From contig JAVVWR010000014.1 of NCBI GenBank assembly GCA_036652035.1, positions 1 to 52,522 of the forward strand: a DNA stretch of 52,522 bases. The letters run 5' to 3'. The notes beneath the pieces are model-generated. The model saw only the letters and a program-made list of their open reading frames with translations, had not been told where the DNA came from and did no database searches. Positions 40,826 through 50,033 of the stretch are shown piece after piece. How positions within the stretch are numbered: position 1 is the stretch's first letter; each line of letters opens with the position of its first letter. The stretch is from JAEZVV01 sp036652035 (GTDB taxonomy: Bacteria > Pseudomonadota > Gammaproteobacteria > Burkholderiales > Burkholderiaceae_F). The position numbers and the translations under genes were made by a program.

Positions 40826-41053
40826 ATGACGCTCGATTCACTGAAAGCCGGTTGTTCGGCACGGGTCGCGACGGTGGGCTTTGACGGCTCGCTGCGCGAG
40901 CGCCTGGCTGCGCTCGGCGTGAGCACCGGCCGATCGATCGAGGTGATCCATCGCTTGGGTGCTGGCGGACCTCTCAAGATCCGCGCCGGCCGTACCGAGA
41001 TGGTGATGCGCGCTGTCGAAGCCGCCCGGATCCAAGTCGAAACGGCGGCCTAA
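40826..41053 (+). CDS. feoA: Ferrous iron transport protein A
   Basis: A 75-residue SH3-like protein of the FeoA family. TLDSLKAGCSARVATVGFDGSLRERLAALGVSTGRSIEVIHRLGAGGPLKIRAGRTEMVMR matches the two conserved blocks. FeoA is a small cytoplasmic partner of FeoB. A GAGG ribosome site precedes the ATG. FeoB begins four bases after its stop, so the two are co-translated. Confidence 0.93.
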   Translation: MTLDSLKAGCSARVATVGFDGSLRERLAALGVSTGRSIEVIHRLGAGGPLKIRAGRTEMVMRAVEAARIQVETAA

Positions 41054-41057
41054 TCCC

Positions 41058-42905
41058 GTGAATTCCTCGTCCTGCACGACCGCCGCGCTCGAGCCCGGCG
41101 CTGCTCGGCTGCCCCGTAGCGGCGCCCGAGTGGCGCTGGTTGGCATGCCCAACACCGGCAAGTCGACCCTGTTCAACCGCCTCTCCGGCGTGTCGGCGCG
41201 CACCGGCAACTGGCCGGGAATGACGGTCGAGCTCGAGACCGCCAAGATCCTGCTCGGTGCCCGCATGGTCGAACTGGTCGATCTGCCCGGCCTTTATTCC
41301 ATGCTCGGCACTGGCGAGGACGAACAGGTCACGCGCCGCTTTCTCGAGCAGGAACCCGTTTCCGCTCTGCTGGTGGTCATTTCCGCCCCCGAGATCGAAC
41401 GCCAGCTGCCGCTTCTGCTCCAGCTTCGATCACTGGGCCGGCCGCTGATCGTGGCTCTCAACATGGCCGACGAAGCCAAACGCCTTGGTCTGCGGATCGA
41501 TACCGACGCGCTCGCGGCCGAGCTCGGCTGCCAGGTCCTGCTGGTGTCGGCGCGCAATGCGACCGGCGTGCGCGAACTCAAAGCGGCAATGTTGAGTGCG
41601 GTGGAGGGTTCAAGCCCACAGGTGGCCGAGCCTGCCACCGCCGCTCCGATCGACAGCGCTGCCTTTGTCGCTGAAGTCGGTCGGCTTGCCGAACGCGCGC
41701 TCGATGCCCCTCATGTCCTGCCCGCGCGCCTGACCGACAAGCTCGACGCCGCGGTCTTGCACCCGGTGTTCGGCATGCCGCTGTTCTTTCTCTCGATGTG
41801 GTTGCTGTTTCAGGCGGTCTACGGCATTGGCGTGCCGCTGCAAGATGGCCTGAGCGCCGTGATCGACTGGGCCAAGGCGAGCTGGATCGCGCCGGCGGTG
41901 GCGAGCTGGCCCGCGCCCGCGCAGAGTTTCGTGATCGACGGCCTGGTTGAAGGGGTGGGGACGGTGCTGACCTTCCTGCCGATCATCCTGATCTTCTTCA
42001 TCCTGATGGCGGTGGTCGAAGACAGCGGCTACATGGTTCGCGTGGCGGTCTTGATGGACCGCTTCATGTCGCGCCTGGGGCTCGACGGCCGTGCCTTCGT
42101 GATGCAGTTGATGGGGCTGGGCTGCAATGTTCCGGCGCTGCTCGGCACCCGGGTGATGCGCTCGCGTCAGCAGAGGTTGCTGGCGATGCTGATCATTCCC
42201 TTCTCGCTGTGCTCGGCGCGCCTGCAAGTGCTGGTCTTCATCACGGCGGTGTTCTTCTCGCCGGTGGCCGCTCCCTGGGTGATGATGGCGCTCTACCTCG
42301 TCAGCTTCCTGGTGGCCTTTGGTACCGCCGCTCTGTGGAAGCGCCGCTTTACCGATGCCGAACCGCTGCTGCTCGAGTTCCCGCCTTACCGCGTGCCGAC
42401 GCTGCGCGCGCTGGCGCATCAGGCGTGGCAGTCGACCGCGAGTTTCCTGAGCGGAGCGGCGGGCTTCGTCCTGCTCGGCGTTCTGCTGGTCTGGCTGCTG
42501 ACGCACGTTCCCTTTGACGCGGTGCCGGCCAGCCCGGCCACGCTCGCCGGCCGCCTGGCGGACTTTGTCTCCCCCGTGCTCGCGCCGATCGGCATCGATG
42601 CTTCGCTGTCAGTGGCCTTGATCTTCGGCGTGGTCGCCAAGGAAATCGTGCTGGGGGGGCTGGCCGTGATCTTCGCCACGGGTCAGGACGACCTGGGCGC
42701 CGCGCTGGGCTCGACGCTGACCTGGGCGCAGGCGGCGAGCTTCATGCTCTTCATCCTGATCTACACGCCCTGCGTGGCGAGCCTGGCGGCGATCCGCCGC
42801 GAGTCCAAGAGCATCGCCTTCACCGCGCTGGCCACCGTGTGGCCGCTGGTGCTTGCCTGGGGTTTGTGCTTTGTCTTCTACCAGGTGGCGCGCCACTTCG
42901 TTTAA
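41058..42905 (+). CDS. feoB: Ferrous iron transporter FeoB
   Basis: A 615-residue inner-membrane iron(II) transporter. The N-terminal GTPase has G1 GMPNTGKS (29-36), G3 DLPG (75-78), G4 NMAD (135-138) and a G5-like SARN. The membrane part includes the first Gate motif (GLGCNVPALLGTRVMRSRQQRLLAMLIIPFSLCSARLQVLVF), where family members usually have CSARLPV. At 615 residues it is shorter than the approximately 770 of E. coli FeoB, as in many betaproteobacteria. No feoC follows. A GTG start at 41058 follows feoA. Its 3' end overlaps the convergent aminotransferase gene by four bases. Confidence 0.95.
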   Translation: MNSSSCTTAALEPGAARLPRSGARVALVGMPNTGKSTLFNRLSGVSARTGNWPGMTVELETAKILLGARMVELVDLPGLYSMLGTGEDEQVTRRFLEQEPVSALLVVISAPEIERQLPLLLQLRSLGRPLIVALNMADEAKRLGLRIDTDALAAELGCQVLLVSARNATGVRELKAAMLSAVEGSSPQVAEPATAAPIDSAAFVAEVGRLAERALDAPHVLPARLTDKLDAAVLHPVFGMPLFFLSMWLLFQAVYGIGVPLQDGLSAVIDWAKASWIAPAVASWPAPAQSFVIDGLVEGVGTVLTFLPIILIFFILMAVVEDSGYMVRVAVLMDRFMSRLGLDGRAFVMQLMGLGCNVPALLGTRVMRSRQQRLLAMLIIPFSLCSARLQVLVFITAVFFSPVAAPWVMMALYLVSFLVAFGTAALWKRRFTDAEPLLLEFPPYRVPTLRALAHQAWQSTASFLSGAAGFVLLGVLLVWLLTHVPFDAVPASPATLAGRLADFVSPVLAPIGIDASLSVALIFGVVAKEIVLGGLAVIFATGQDDLGAALGSTLTWAQAASFMLFILIYTPCVASLAAIRRESKSIAFTALATVWPLVLAWGLCFVFYQVARHFV

Positions 42906-44083
42906 AGCGGCCTGGTTGAAACCCGGCCCGCGAGAAAACCGGCGAGGCGTTTGACGCCCTCGTCGATCCGCTCGTCGCTCGCCGCGAAACACCAGCGCAG
43001 CCAGCCTTCGGCCTCGGGGCCGAAGGCCACTCCCGGCGCCAGGCCCAATCCCACCCCGGTGACCAGCTGCTTGGCGAACTCCAGGCTGTTGTCGCTGCGG
43101 CCGGGAACGCGGAAAAAGGCATACATCGCCCCCGCCGGCGGCGCGACTTCAACCCCGTCGATCGCCTGCAACTGGCTCACCAGCCGGTGGCGCGCCTGCG
43201 TCAAGCGGGCCACGGTGGCGCTGACGAAATCCTCTCCCTGCTCAATCGCCGCGATCCCGGCGCGCTGGACAAAGGCGGGCGCGCACGAGGTATTGAACTC
43301 GGTGAGCTTGCCCACCTGGACTACGAAGTCGCTCGGGCCGACGATCCAGCCCAGCCGCCAGCCCGTCATGCTCCAGGTCTTGGAGAAGGTGTTGGCCGAC
43401 ACGAAGCGCTCGCCATCCTCGATGCGGCCGATCAGGCTGGGTGCGGCCCGGCTGCCGTCGTAGACCAGGCGCGCGTAAGCGTCGTCGGCTACGAGCCAGA
43501 TGCCGTGGCGCGCGCAGTGCGCCCGCAGCGTTTCCCAGTCAGCTTGCGGCAAGGTCCAGCCGGTGGGGTTGTTGGGCGAGTTGACGAGCAGCATCCGGGT
43601 GCCGGGGCGGGCGGCATCGAGCAGCCGGGCCAGGTCGAGCGACCAGAGCCCGTCGCGGCAATCGAGCGCCACGCGTTCGACCTGGCCACCAAGAATGGTC
43701 GGGATCGCGGTGACGTTGGGCCAGACCGGTGTGACCACGACCACCCGGTCACCCGGTTCGATCAAGGCCTGAGCGATCAGCATCAGCGCATGGACGCCGG
43801 CGCTGGTGACCGTGATCCGCTCTTTCGTCAGCGGCGTCGGCGGCGAATAAAGCTCGCTCAGGTGCGCTGCGATGGCCTCCCTCAGCTCGGGCAGCCCGAG
43901 GTTGGGGACGTAGAACACCTCGCCCGCTTCGATCGCAGTCTGGGCGGTGGAGCGAATGAAATCCGGCGTGACACGGTCGCCTTCGCCGAACCAGAACTTG
44001 AGAATGTCGTTGCGGCCGAGGCCGGCGTTGGCCACCTCCCGGATCCGGGAGGCGGGCAGGGCGGAAATGGCGGGACGGATCAT
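42902..44083 (-). CDS. Class I/II PLP-dependent aminotransferase
   Basis: A 393-residue fold-type I aminotransferase. The PLP lysine is K235 (NTFSKTWSMTGWRLGWIVGP). NPTGW (172-176) provides the conserved Asn-Pro contact, D200 (LVADDAYARL) binds the pyridine nitrogen, and an Arg near the end (GWLRWCFAASDERID) would bind the substrate carboxylate. The closest general match is the aspartate/aromatic aminotransferase Igamma group, with the amino acid not determinable. It is convergent with feoB and upstream of, but on the same strand as, the gsp operon; there is no visible link to secretion. Confidence 0.9.
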   Translation of the reverse strand: MIRPAISALPASRIREVANAGLGRNDILKFWFGEGDRVTPDFIRSTAQTAIEAGEVFYVPNLGLPELREAIAAHLSELYSPPTPLTKERITVTSAGVHALMLIAQALIEPGDRVVVVTPVWPNVTAIPTILGGQVERVALDCRDGLWSLDLARLLDAARPGTRMLLVNSPNNPTGWTLPQADWETLRAHCARHGIWLVADDAYARLVYDGSRAAPSLIGRIEDGERFVSANTFSKTWSMTGWRLGWIVGPSDFVVQVGKLTEFNTSCAPAFVQRAGIAAIEQGEDFVSATVARLTQARHRLVSQLQAIDGVEVAPPAGAMYAFFRVPGRSDNSLEFAKQLVTGVGLGLAPGVAFGPEAEGWLRWCFAASDERIDEGVKRLAGFLAGRVSTRPL

Positions 44084-44130
44084 GGCCCGACTCTAAACCC
44101 GCTGATCGCCCGTGGCGGCGGGCGGCGCGC

Positions 44131-45366
44131 TCAACGAACCAGTTGGTTGATCTCGATGATGGGCAGCAGCACCGCGAGCACGATCAGCATCACGATCAAG
44201 CCCATCGCCAGGATCAGCGCGGGTTCGAGCAGTGAGGTGAAAAACAGCGCGCGGCGCTCGGCTTCGCGGGCATGGATGTCGGCCGCGCGCCCCAGCATCT
44301 CGGGCAGCTGGCCGGTGGCTTCGCCCGAAGCGATCAGGTGGATCAGCACCGGCGGGAAAAGCCGTGCGCTGCCGATAGCCATCTTGTCCTCGGCGCGCAG
44401 CGCGCGCGCGAGCGACCAGCCTTCGCGCACCTTCTGCGTGGCGTCGATCACCCGCGCCCGCATCGCGTCATTGCCGATGGTCTCGCCTGCCGCCTGGAGC
44501 GCTCTCAGCATGGGCACGCCGCTGCCAGCAAGAATCGCCAGGGTCGAAGCAAAGCGGGCGGTGTTGAGCGAGCGGGTGAGGATGCCCACCACCGGCCAGG
44601 TCAGCAGCCGCCGGTGCCAGGCCAGACGCAGCGCGGGAACCTTGAGTGCGCGCCAGGCGACAAAGCCGCCCGCCGCACCGATCAGCGCCAGCAGCCAGCC
44701 CCAGTGGCGCAGGAAATCCGAGGCCGCAATCAGCGCCCGGGTGAGCCAGGGCAAGGCCTGCCTGGTGTTGGCAAACACCTGCACCACTTGCGGCACGACA
44801 TAGGTCAGCAGACCGATCACCACCGCAATGGCCACCAGCGTCACGATCGCCGGGTACACAAAGGCGAGCGTGATCTTCTGCTGCAGCTTGGCGCGCTCTT
44901 CGACGTAATTGGCCAGGCTCTCGAGCACCGAGCCGAGCTTGCCGGATTCCTCGCCAGCGGCGATCAGGGCGCGGTAGATCCCGGGGAACTGGCGCGGGTG
45001 ATGCGCCAGCGCGCTCGACAAGGACGAGCCCGCCAGCACGTCGGTGCGAACCGCCGCCATCAGCTCGCGCAGCGCGGGCTTGTCGCTTTGCTCGACCATC
45101 ACCGTGAGCGCGTCGGCGACCGGCAGTTGCGCTCCCAGCAGCGAGGCGAGTTGGCGGGTGAGGACCGACAGTTCGGTTTGCGACAAGCCGCGAGCAAAGC
45201 CCGCGCCCGAGCGTGCCGCGGCTTGGCTGATCACCGGCTCGACGGTGAGCGGGGTCAGGCCGCGCCCGCGCAGCATCTGCCGCGCCAGACGCGCGCTGTC
45301 GGCCTCGATCACGCCGGAGTGTTCGCGCGCCTCGGCGTCGGCGGCGGAGTAGCGGAACGCGGTCAT
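44131..45366 (-). CDS. gspF: Type II secretion inner-membrane protein GspF
   Basis: A 411-residue polytopic platform protein. It has the two duplicated GspF cytoplasmic helical domains, of which LARQLASLLGAQLPVADALTVMVEQSDKPALRELMAAVRTDVLAGSSLSSALAHHPRQFPGIYRALIAAGEESGKLGSVLESLANYVEER is the first. Three hydrophobic segments and the conserved closing VMLIVLAVLLPIIEINQLVR follow. GspF contacts the GspE ATPase and GspL. It is the last gene of the operon, 22 bases beyond gspE. Confidence 0.95.
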   Translation of the reverse strand: MTAFRYSAADAEAREHSGVIEADSARLARQMLRGRGLTPLTVEPVISQAAARSGAGFARGLSQTELSVLTRQLASLLGAQLPVADALTVMVEQSDKPALRELMAAVRTDVLAGSSLSSALAHHPRQFPGIYRALIAAGEESGKLGSVLESLANYVEERAKLQQKITLAFVYPAIVTLVAIAVVIGLLTYVVPQVVQVFANTRQALPWLTRALIAASDFLRHWGWLLALIGAAGGFVAWRALKVPALRLAWHRRLLTWPVVGILTRSLNTARFASTLAILAGSGVPMLRALQAAGETIGNDAMRARVIDATQKVREGWSLARALRAEDKMAIGSARLFPPVLIHLIASGEATGQLPEMLGRAADIHAREAERRALFFTSLLEPALILAMGLIVMLIVLAVLLPIIEINQLVR

Positions 45367-45388
45367 GGCTGGTCGGCGCGGGCAGGAG

Positions 45389-46825
45389 TCATTCTCGGGT
45401 CACCCGCAAGACTTCCTCGCGCGTGGTCAGCCCGTTCGCAATCCAGCGCTGAGCGTCGGCGCGCATCGATCGCATGCCGTGCGACTCGGCCAGTTTGCGC
45501 AGGTCGTTGTCGTTGGCGTGGGTGTGGACCAGGCCGCGCAGATCGTCATCGACCTGGAGCAGTTCGTACACGCCGGTGCGGCCGGCATAGCCGGTGTGGC
45601 CGCAGTGCTCGCAGCCCACGGCATGCCAGGCGCCGGCTTCGTCCTGCCGCTTGCACTGCGGACAGAGCTGGCGCACCAGGCGTTGCGCCAGCACGCCGAG
45701 CAACGAGGACGAGAGCAGAAAGGGCTCGACCCCCATGTCGACCAGGCGGGTGACGGCGCTGGCCGAATCGTTGGTGTGCAGGGTGGCGAGCACGAGGTGG
45801 CCGGTGAGCGAGGCCTGGACCGCGATCTGCGCGGTCTCCAGGTCACGGATTTCGCCGATCATCACCACGTCGGGGTCTTGCCGCAGGATCGCGCGCAGCG
45901 CCCGCGCAAAGCTCATGTCGATCTTGGCGTTGACCGGGGTCTGGCCGATGCCTTCGATGTCGTACTCGATCGGGTCTTCCACCGTCATGATGTTGGTGGT
46001 TGCCGCATCGAGCCGGCGGATCGCCGCGTACAGCGTGGTGCTCTTGCCCGAGCCGGTCGGACCGGTCACCAGGAGAATGCCGTGCGGCGCGTGGATCAGC
46101 CGGTCGAAGTCGGCCAGCGTGTCGGGCGCCATGCCGAGCCGGCCGAGTTCGAGCTTGGAGAGATCTTTCTCCAGCAGGCGCAGCACCACCCGTTCGCCGT
46201 GGCCGGTGGGCAGGGTCGAGACCCGTACGTCGATCGCGCGTCCGCCCACCCGCAGGGTGATGCGGCCGTCCTGCGGCAGGCGTTTTTCGGCAATGTCGAG
46301 CGCGGCCATGATCTTGATGCGCGAGACCAGCGCGCCGTGCAGCGCGCGGCGTGGCCGCACCACGTCGCGCAAGGTGCCATCGACGCGGAAACGAACCATC
46401 GAATAGGTCTCGAAGGGCTCGATGTGGATGTCGCTCGCGCCGTCGCGCGCGGCCTGCGTCAGCAGCGCGTTGATCATGCGGATGATCGGCGCGTCGTCCT
46501 CGGTCTCGAGCAAGTCCTCGATGTCGGGCACCTCTTGCATCAGGCGCGAGATGTCGACCTCGCCCTCGATGCTGCCGACGATTTGCTGCGCCGACCCTTC
46601 CTGCGTGGCGTAGCGGCGGGCGATCGCCTCCTTGAGCTCGGCCGCGTCCTTCATCACCGGCCGCAAGCGGCCCGGCCAGACCCGCGTGACTTCGGCCAGC
46701 GCGGTGAGCGGGGTGGTCGCGCTGATCCAGGCCTCGGCTTGTCGCTCGGCCGTAGGGACGATCAGGATGAGCTTGTCGCGCGCCCAGGCATAAGGCACCA
46801 GGCGCATCGGATCGACGAGCTTCAT
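45389..46825 (-). CDS. gspE: Type II secretion ATPase GspE
   Basis: A 478-residue hexameric ATPase that powers pseudopilus assembly. Walker A is GPTGSGKS (255-262), Walker B is DPDVVMIGEIRD (317-328), and the Asp and His boxes lie between. A zinc tetracysteine motif of GspE is present (C388, C391, C405, C408). The N-terminal part (MKLVDPMRLVPYAWARDKLILIV) is shorter than in Vibrio. The start overlaps the gspD stop as ATGA. It sits between gspD and gspF in the usual order. Confidence 0.97.
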   Translation of the reverse strand: MKLVDPMRLVPYAWARDKLILIVPTAERQAEAWISATTPLTALAEVTRVWPGRLRPVMKDAAELKEAIARRYATQEGSAQQIVGSIEGEVDISRLMQEVPDIEDLLETEDDAPIIRMINALLTQAARDGASDIHIEPFETYSMVRFRVDGTLRDVVRPRRALHGALVSRIKIMAALDIAEKRLPQDGRITLRVGGRAIDVRVSTLPTGHGERVVLRLLEKDLSKLELGRLGMAPDTLADFDRLIHAPHGILLVTGPTGSGKSTTLYAAIRRLDAATTNIMTVEDPIEYDIEGIGQTPVNAKIDMSFARALRAILRQDPDVVMIGEIRDLETAQIAVQASLTGHLVLATLHTNDSASAVTRLVDMGVEPFLLSSSLLGVLAQRLVRQLCPQCKRQDEAGAWHAVGCEHCGHTGYAGRTGVYELLQVDDDLRGLVHTHANDNDLRKLAESHGMRSMRADAQRWIANGLTTREEVLRVTRE

Positions 46826-49236
46826 TGAACAACCAGGATGGGATTGAGGCCGCGCGCGCGCAGGTCGGCCAGAGCGTCGGCCAGCGCTTGCCGCGCCGGA
46901 TCGATCGCAACCCGGACTCGCACCCGCACCAGCTCGCTCTTGCCGGTCCTGACCACGTCGGTGTAGGCCGTGTAACCGCTGTCCTGGAGCTTTTTTATCA
47001 AGGCCTGGGCGCGTTTGGCGTCGGCCATCGATCCGACTTGCACTACGTGCACCACTTGCATCGCCATGGCCGCGGGCGGCGTGGCGGGCGTCACGTCGGA
47101 CAGGGCAGGCGCGGTGCCGAGCTCACTGCGGATCGCGGGTGGCACCGGGGGCTGGGGCGGCAGCTCGCCGCCTTGCAGGCCACGGAAGATGAAGGTATCG
47201 GCCATCTGGTTGGCCGCGAGCTGACCGCGGATGTAGTCGTAGCGGTCGAGCGCGAGCGCCGACGAAGTGCCTTCATCGCGCACCACGTAAGGACGCAAAA
47301 AGACGATCAGATTGGTCTTCTTGCGGCTGCGGCTGTCGTATTTGAAGAGCGCGCCCAGCACCGGGATTGAGCCAAGGATGGGCACGCCCTGGGTGCTGTT
47401 GTCGGTTTTGTCTTCGATCAGGCCGCCCAGCACCACGATGTTGCCGTCTTCGACCAGGACGGTCGATTCAAAGCTGCGCTTGCTGGTGATGACGCCGCCG
47501 GCGGCCAGCGAGAGTGTGTTCTGGATCGAGGAGAGCTCCTGATAGATCTGCAAGCGGACCACGCCGCCTTCGCTGATCTGCGGCTTGACGCGCAGCTGCA
47601 GGCCGATGTCCTTGCGCTCGAAGGTCTGGAACGGATTGACCGTGCCGCCGCTGGCGCCGGTGTTGGTGTACGAGCCGGTAACCAGCGGAATGTTCTGGCC
47701 GACCAGGAACTTGGCTTCTTCGTTGTCGAGCGTCTGGATCGTCGGTGTCGACAGGATGTTGGCTTCGGTCGTGCTCTCGAGCGCGCGCGCCAGAAAGCCG
47801 AGATTCAAGACTTCGCCAATGCCGGGGATTGTGATCTTGCCCTTGACCACGCCGAGGTTGAGGCCGGGGCCGAGTGAGGCGAGGTTCTGCGCGGCGTTGA
47901 GGATGTTGGTGCCGCTGCCGCCGAAGTTGGTGCCGCCGATGACCGCCGTGCTGCTGCCGTCGGCACCGCTCAAGGCCTGCCACTGCACGCCGAACTCGGC
48001 GCTCTTGTCGGCCGCGACCTCGACGATCAGCGATTCGATCACCACCTGCGCGCGGCGCACGTCGAGCTTGTCGATGATCGCCCGTATGTTGCGGTAGAGC
48101 GGATCGGGCGCGGTGATGATGAGCGAGTTGGTGGCGGCGTCGGCCTGGATCATGCCGGCGATCGGTGCGCTGGCAGCGCCGCCGCTGCTGGCGCTGGCTG
48201 TGCTGGCGGCTGGCGCCGCGGGCTGGAGCGACAAGCCCGCGCTGCTGCCGGTCGTGCCGCTTGGCGGCGCCAGGCTCGCACCGCTGGCGGCGGCGGGAGC
48301 GTACGAGGGGTCAGCCGCGACGATCGCCCGCAACAGCGGCGCGAGCTTGGCGGCTTCGGCGTTGCGCAGGTAGATGACGTTGATGTTGCCGGGGGTGACG
48401 GCGGGCTGGTCGAGCCGCGTCAGCAAGGCCTTGGCGAGCGCAAGCCGCGCCGGGCTGGGGGCGCGCAGGATCAGCGAATTGGTGCGCGGCTCGGCCAGCA
48501 CCGTGACTCGTTGGCCGGGATCGGTCGCTTGACCCGCCCCGCGCGCGCCGTCGTCGAGCACGCGGTTGAGGATGGCGGCAAGTTCGCTCGCCAGGCCGTG
48601 CTTGACCGGCAGGATTTCAAGCTCGCTCGTGGCCGGCGTGTCGATCGCCTGGATGATGCGGGCGATGCGCCGCAGGTTGTCGGCGTAGTCAGTGATGACC
48701 AGGGTGTTGTTGGCGGGGTAGGCGCTGATCGTGTTGTTGGGGGCGATCAGCGGCCGCAGCACCGGGACCAGGCTGGTGGCCGATTCGTAATTGAGACGAA
48801 ACACCTGGGTGACGATCTGATCGCCGCGCGGTGCCTGGCCGTTGGGGGCCACCACCGAGCTGCCTTGCAGCTTGGCGTCGGCCTCGGGCACCACGCGCGC
48901 GGTGCCTCCCGCTTCAACGATGGTGAAGCCCTGCAGGCGCAGCGCCGCGAGCAGCTGTTCATACGCCTGCTGCTGGCTGACCGGGCGTTCGGTCACGAGC
49001 GTGAGCGTGCCCTTGGCGCGCGGATCGACCACGAACTGGCGGCCGGTGTACTGGCCGATTGCCCGCACCACCGCGTCGAGCTCGGCGTTGACGAAGTTGA
49101 GCGAGACGCCGCTCGCGTCCTGCGCCGCGGGCTGTGCCCGGGCCACGCCCGGTGTGGCGGCGAGCGTCTGCAGGGCGAAGGCGAGGGTGAGGGCGCGCGC
49201 GATGGCGTGCAAGGAGCTGGGGTGGTGGTGGTTCAC
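46822..49236 (-). CDS. gspD: Type II secretin GspD with C-terminal SPOR-like domain
   Basis: An 804-residue outer-membrane secretin. It has a signal peptide (about 1-35), an N0 domain (VSLNFVNAELDAVVRAIGQYTGRQFVVDP), N1-N3 domains with a Ser/Ala/Gly-rich insertion near 310-360, and a secretin pore core ending with GVPILGSIPVLGALFKYDSRSRKKTNLIVFLRP. After a Pro-rich linker the last 79 residues (726-804) read MQVVHVVQVGSMADAKRAQALIKKLQ, then ELVRVRVRV and GLNPILVVQ. This is the SPOR pattern (VQVGS.., YTAYT, RVRV) of peptidoglycan-binding division proteins. Canonical GspD ends in an S-domain that binds a pilotin. No pilotin gene is visible. It lies 2 bases after gspN. Confidence 0.95.
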   Translation of the reverse strand: MNHHHPSSLHAIARALTLAFALQTLAATPGVARAQPAAQDASGVSLNFVNAELDAVVRAIGQYTGRQFVVDPRAKGTLTLVTERPVSQQQAYEQLLAALRLQGFTIVEAGGTARVVPEADAKLQGSSVVAPNGQAPRGDQIVTQVFRLNYESATSLVPVLRPLIAPNNTISAYPANNTLVITDYADNLRRIARIIQAIDTPATSELEILPVKHGLASELAAILNRVLDDGARGAGQATDPGQRVTVLAEPRTNSLILRAPSPARLALAKALLTRLDQPAVTPGNINVIYLRNAEAAKLAPLLRAIVAADPSYAPAAASGASLAPPSGTTGSSAGLSLQPAAPAASTASASSGGAASAPIAGMIQADAATNSLIITAPDPLYRNIRAIIDKLDVRRAQVVIESLIVEVAADKSAEFGVQWQALSGADGSSTAVIGGTNFGGSGTNILNAAQNLASLGPGLNLGVVKGKITIPGIGEVLNLGFLARALESTTEANILSTPTIQTLDNEEAKFLVGQNIPLVTGSYTNTGASGGTVNPFQTFERKDIGLQLRVKPQISEGGVVRLQIYQELSSIQNTLSLAAGGVITSKRSFESTVLVEDGNIVVLGGLIEDKTDNSTQGVPILGSIPVLGALFKYDSRSRKKTNLIVFLRPYVVRDEGTSSALALDRYDYIRGQLAANQMADTFIFRGLQGGELPPQPPVPPAIRSELGTAPALSDVTPATPPAAMAMQVVHVVQVGSMADAKRAQALIKKLQDSGYTAYTDVVRTGKSELVRVRVRVAIDPARQALADALADLRARGLNPILVVQ

Positions 49237-49238
49237 GC

Positions 49239-50033
49239 TCAGGAGCCAATCGTGAGTTGGGCCCCGTCGCCGCTGCGTTGTCCAAGCAGCGAGATGAGGC
49301 CGGCAAGTTGTGTCCGGATCGCCGGGTCGGTGCCGGCGACGGGCTGAGCCCGACCTTTGAAATGCAGGCGCCCCCCGTCGTCGATTGTGCCATCGCCCAT
49401 CAGTTCAAGAGGGCCACTCAAGGTCTGTAATTGCAGGCGTGCCCCCGGGGTGAAACCGTCGGCTGAAAGCCGGTAATGCCCCATCGGCGCCACTGGCGTC
49501 AGGCGGCTCGAAGCCTGTTGCCATTCGGCTTGCAGCGCGCCGTGTATGCCACGGGGGTCGAGCACGAGCTGATCCCACGATAGCTGTAGAACGCCGCCTG
49601 GCCGCACGGAGTTAAACGGCGCGCCCAGCCCGGTCAGAAGTGCGGCCGGCAGGCGCAGCGTGGTGGCCGACAGGCTGGCGCCGCGGGTTGCCAATGGGAC
49701 TCTCACCGTCATCGGCTGCGCCAGCGCCGAGGGGTGAGAGAGCGTCAGCGCCAGGGTGCCGGTGGCCAGCGGCAGCACCGCCACGCTCCAGGCGAGGCGC
49801 TCGGGCAGGGCGACGCGGCTGGCCTCCGTGCCCGCGCCATCGGCGACCACCACGACCCCGCTGCCCGACCACACCGTGCCGTGGGCGTCGGCAATCTGCA
49901 GCCGGCCGCCGCTGGCCTGGGCCACCGCGCTGGCGACCCATTGCGCTGGCGCCGCCACCGCCACCACGGTCAGCACGCTGGCGCTGGCAACCGCGATCCA
50001 GACCCAGGGCTTCATGCGGTGTTGTGCACTCAC
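49239..50033 (-). CDS. gspN: Type II secretion protein GspN
   Basis: A 264-residue bitopic protein with one N-terminal helix (VWIAVASASVLTVVAVAAPAQWVA) and a periplasmic region (GTVWSGSGVVVVAD, LPERLAWSVAVLPLATGTLALTL, FNSVRPGGVLQLSWDQL) characteristic of the T2SS GspN family. The GTG at 50033 overlaps the gspM stop as GTGA; the ATG at 50015 is an alternative start. GspN is present in a subset of T2SS operons, including the betaproteobacterial ones, and its exact role is unclear. Confidence 0.85.
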   Translation of the reverse strand: MSAQHRMKPWVWIAVASASVLTVVAVAAPAQWVASAVAQASGGRLQIADAHGTVWSGSGVVVVADGAGTEASRVALPERLAWSVAVLPLATGTLALTLSHPSALAQPMTVRVPLATRGASLSATTLRLPAALLTGLGAPFNSVRPGGVLQLSWDQLVLDPRGIHGALQAEWQQASSRLTPVAPMGHYRLSADGFTPGARLQLQTLSGPLELMGDGTIDDGGRLHFKGRAQPVAGTDPAIRTQLAGLISLLGQRSGDGAQLTIGS

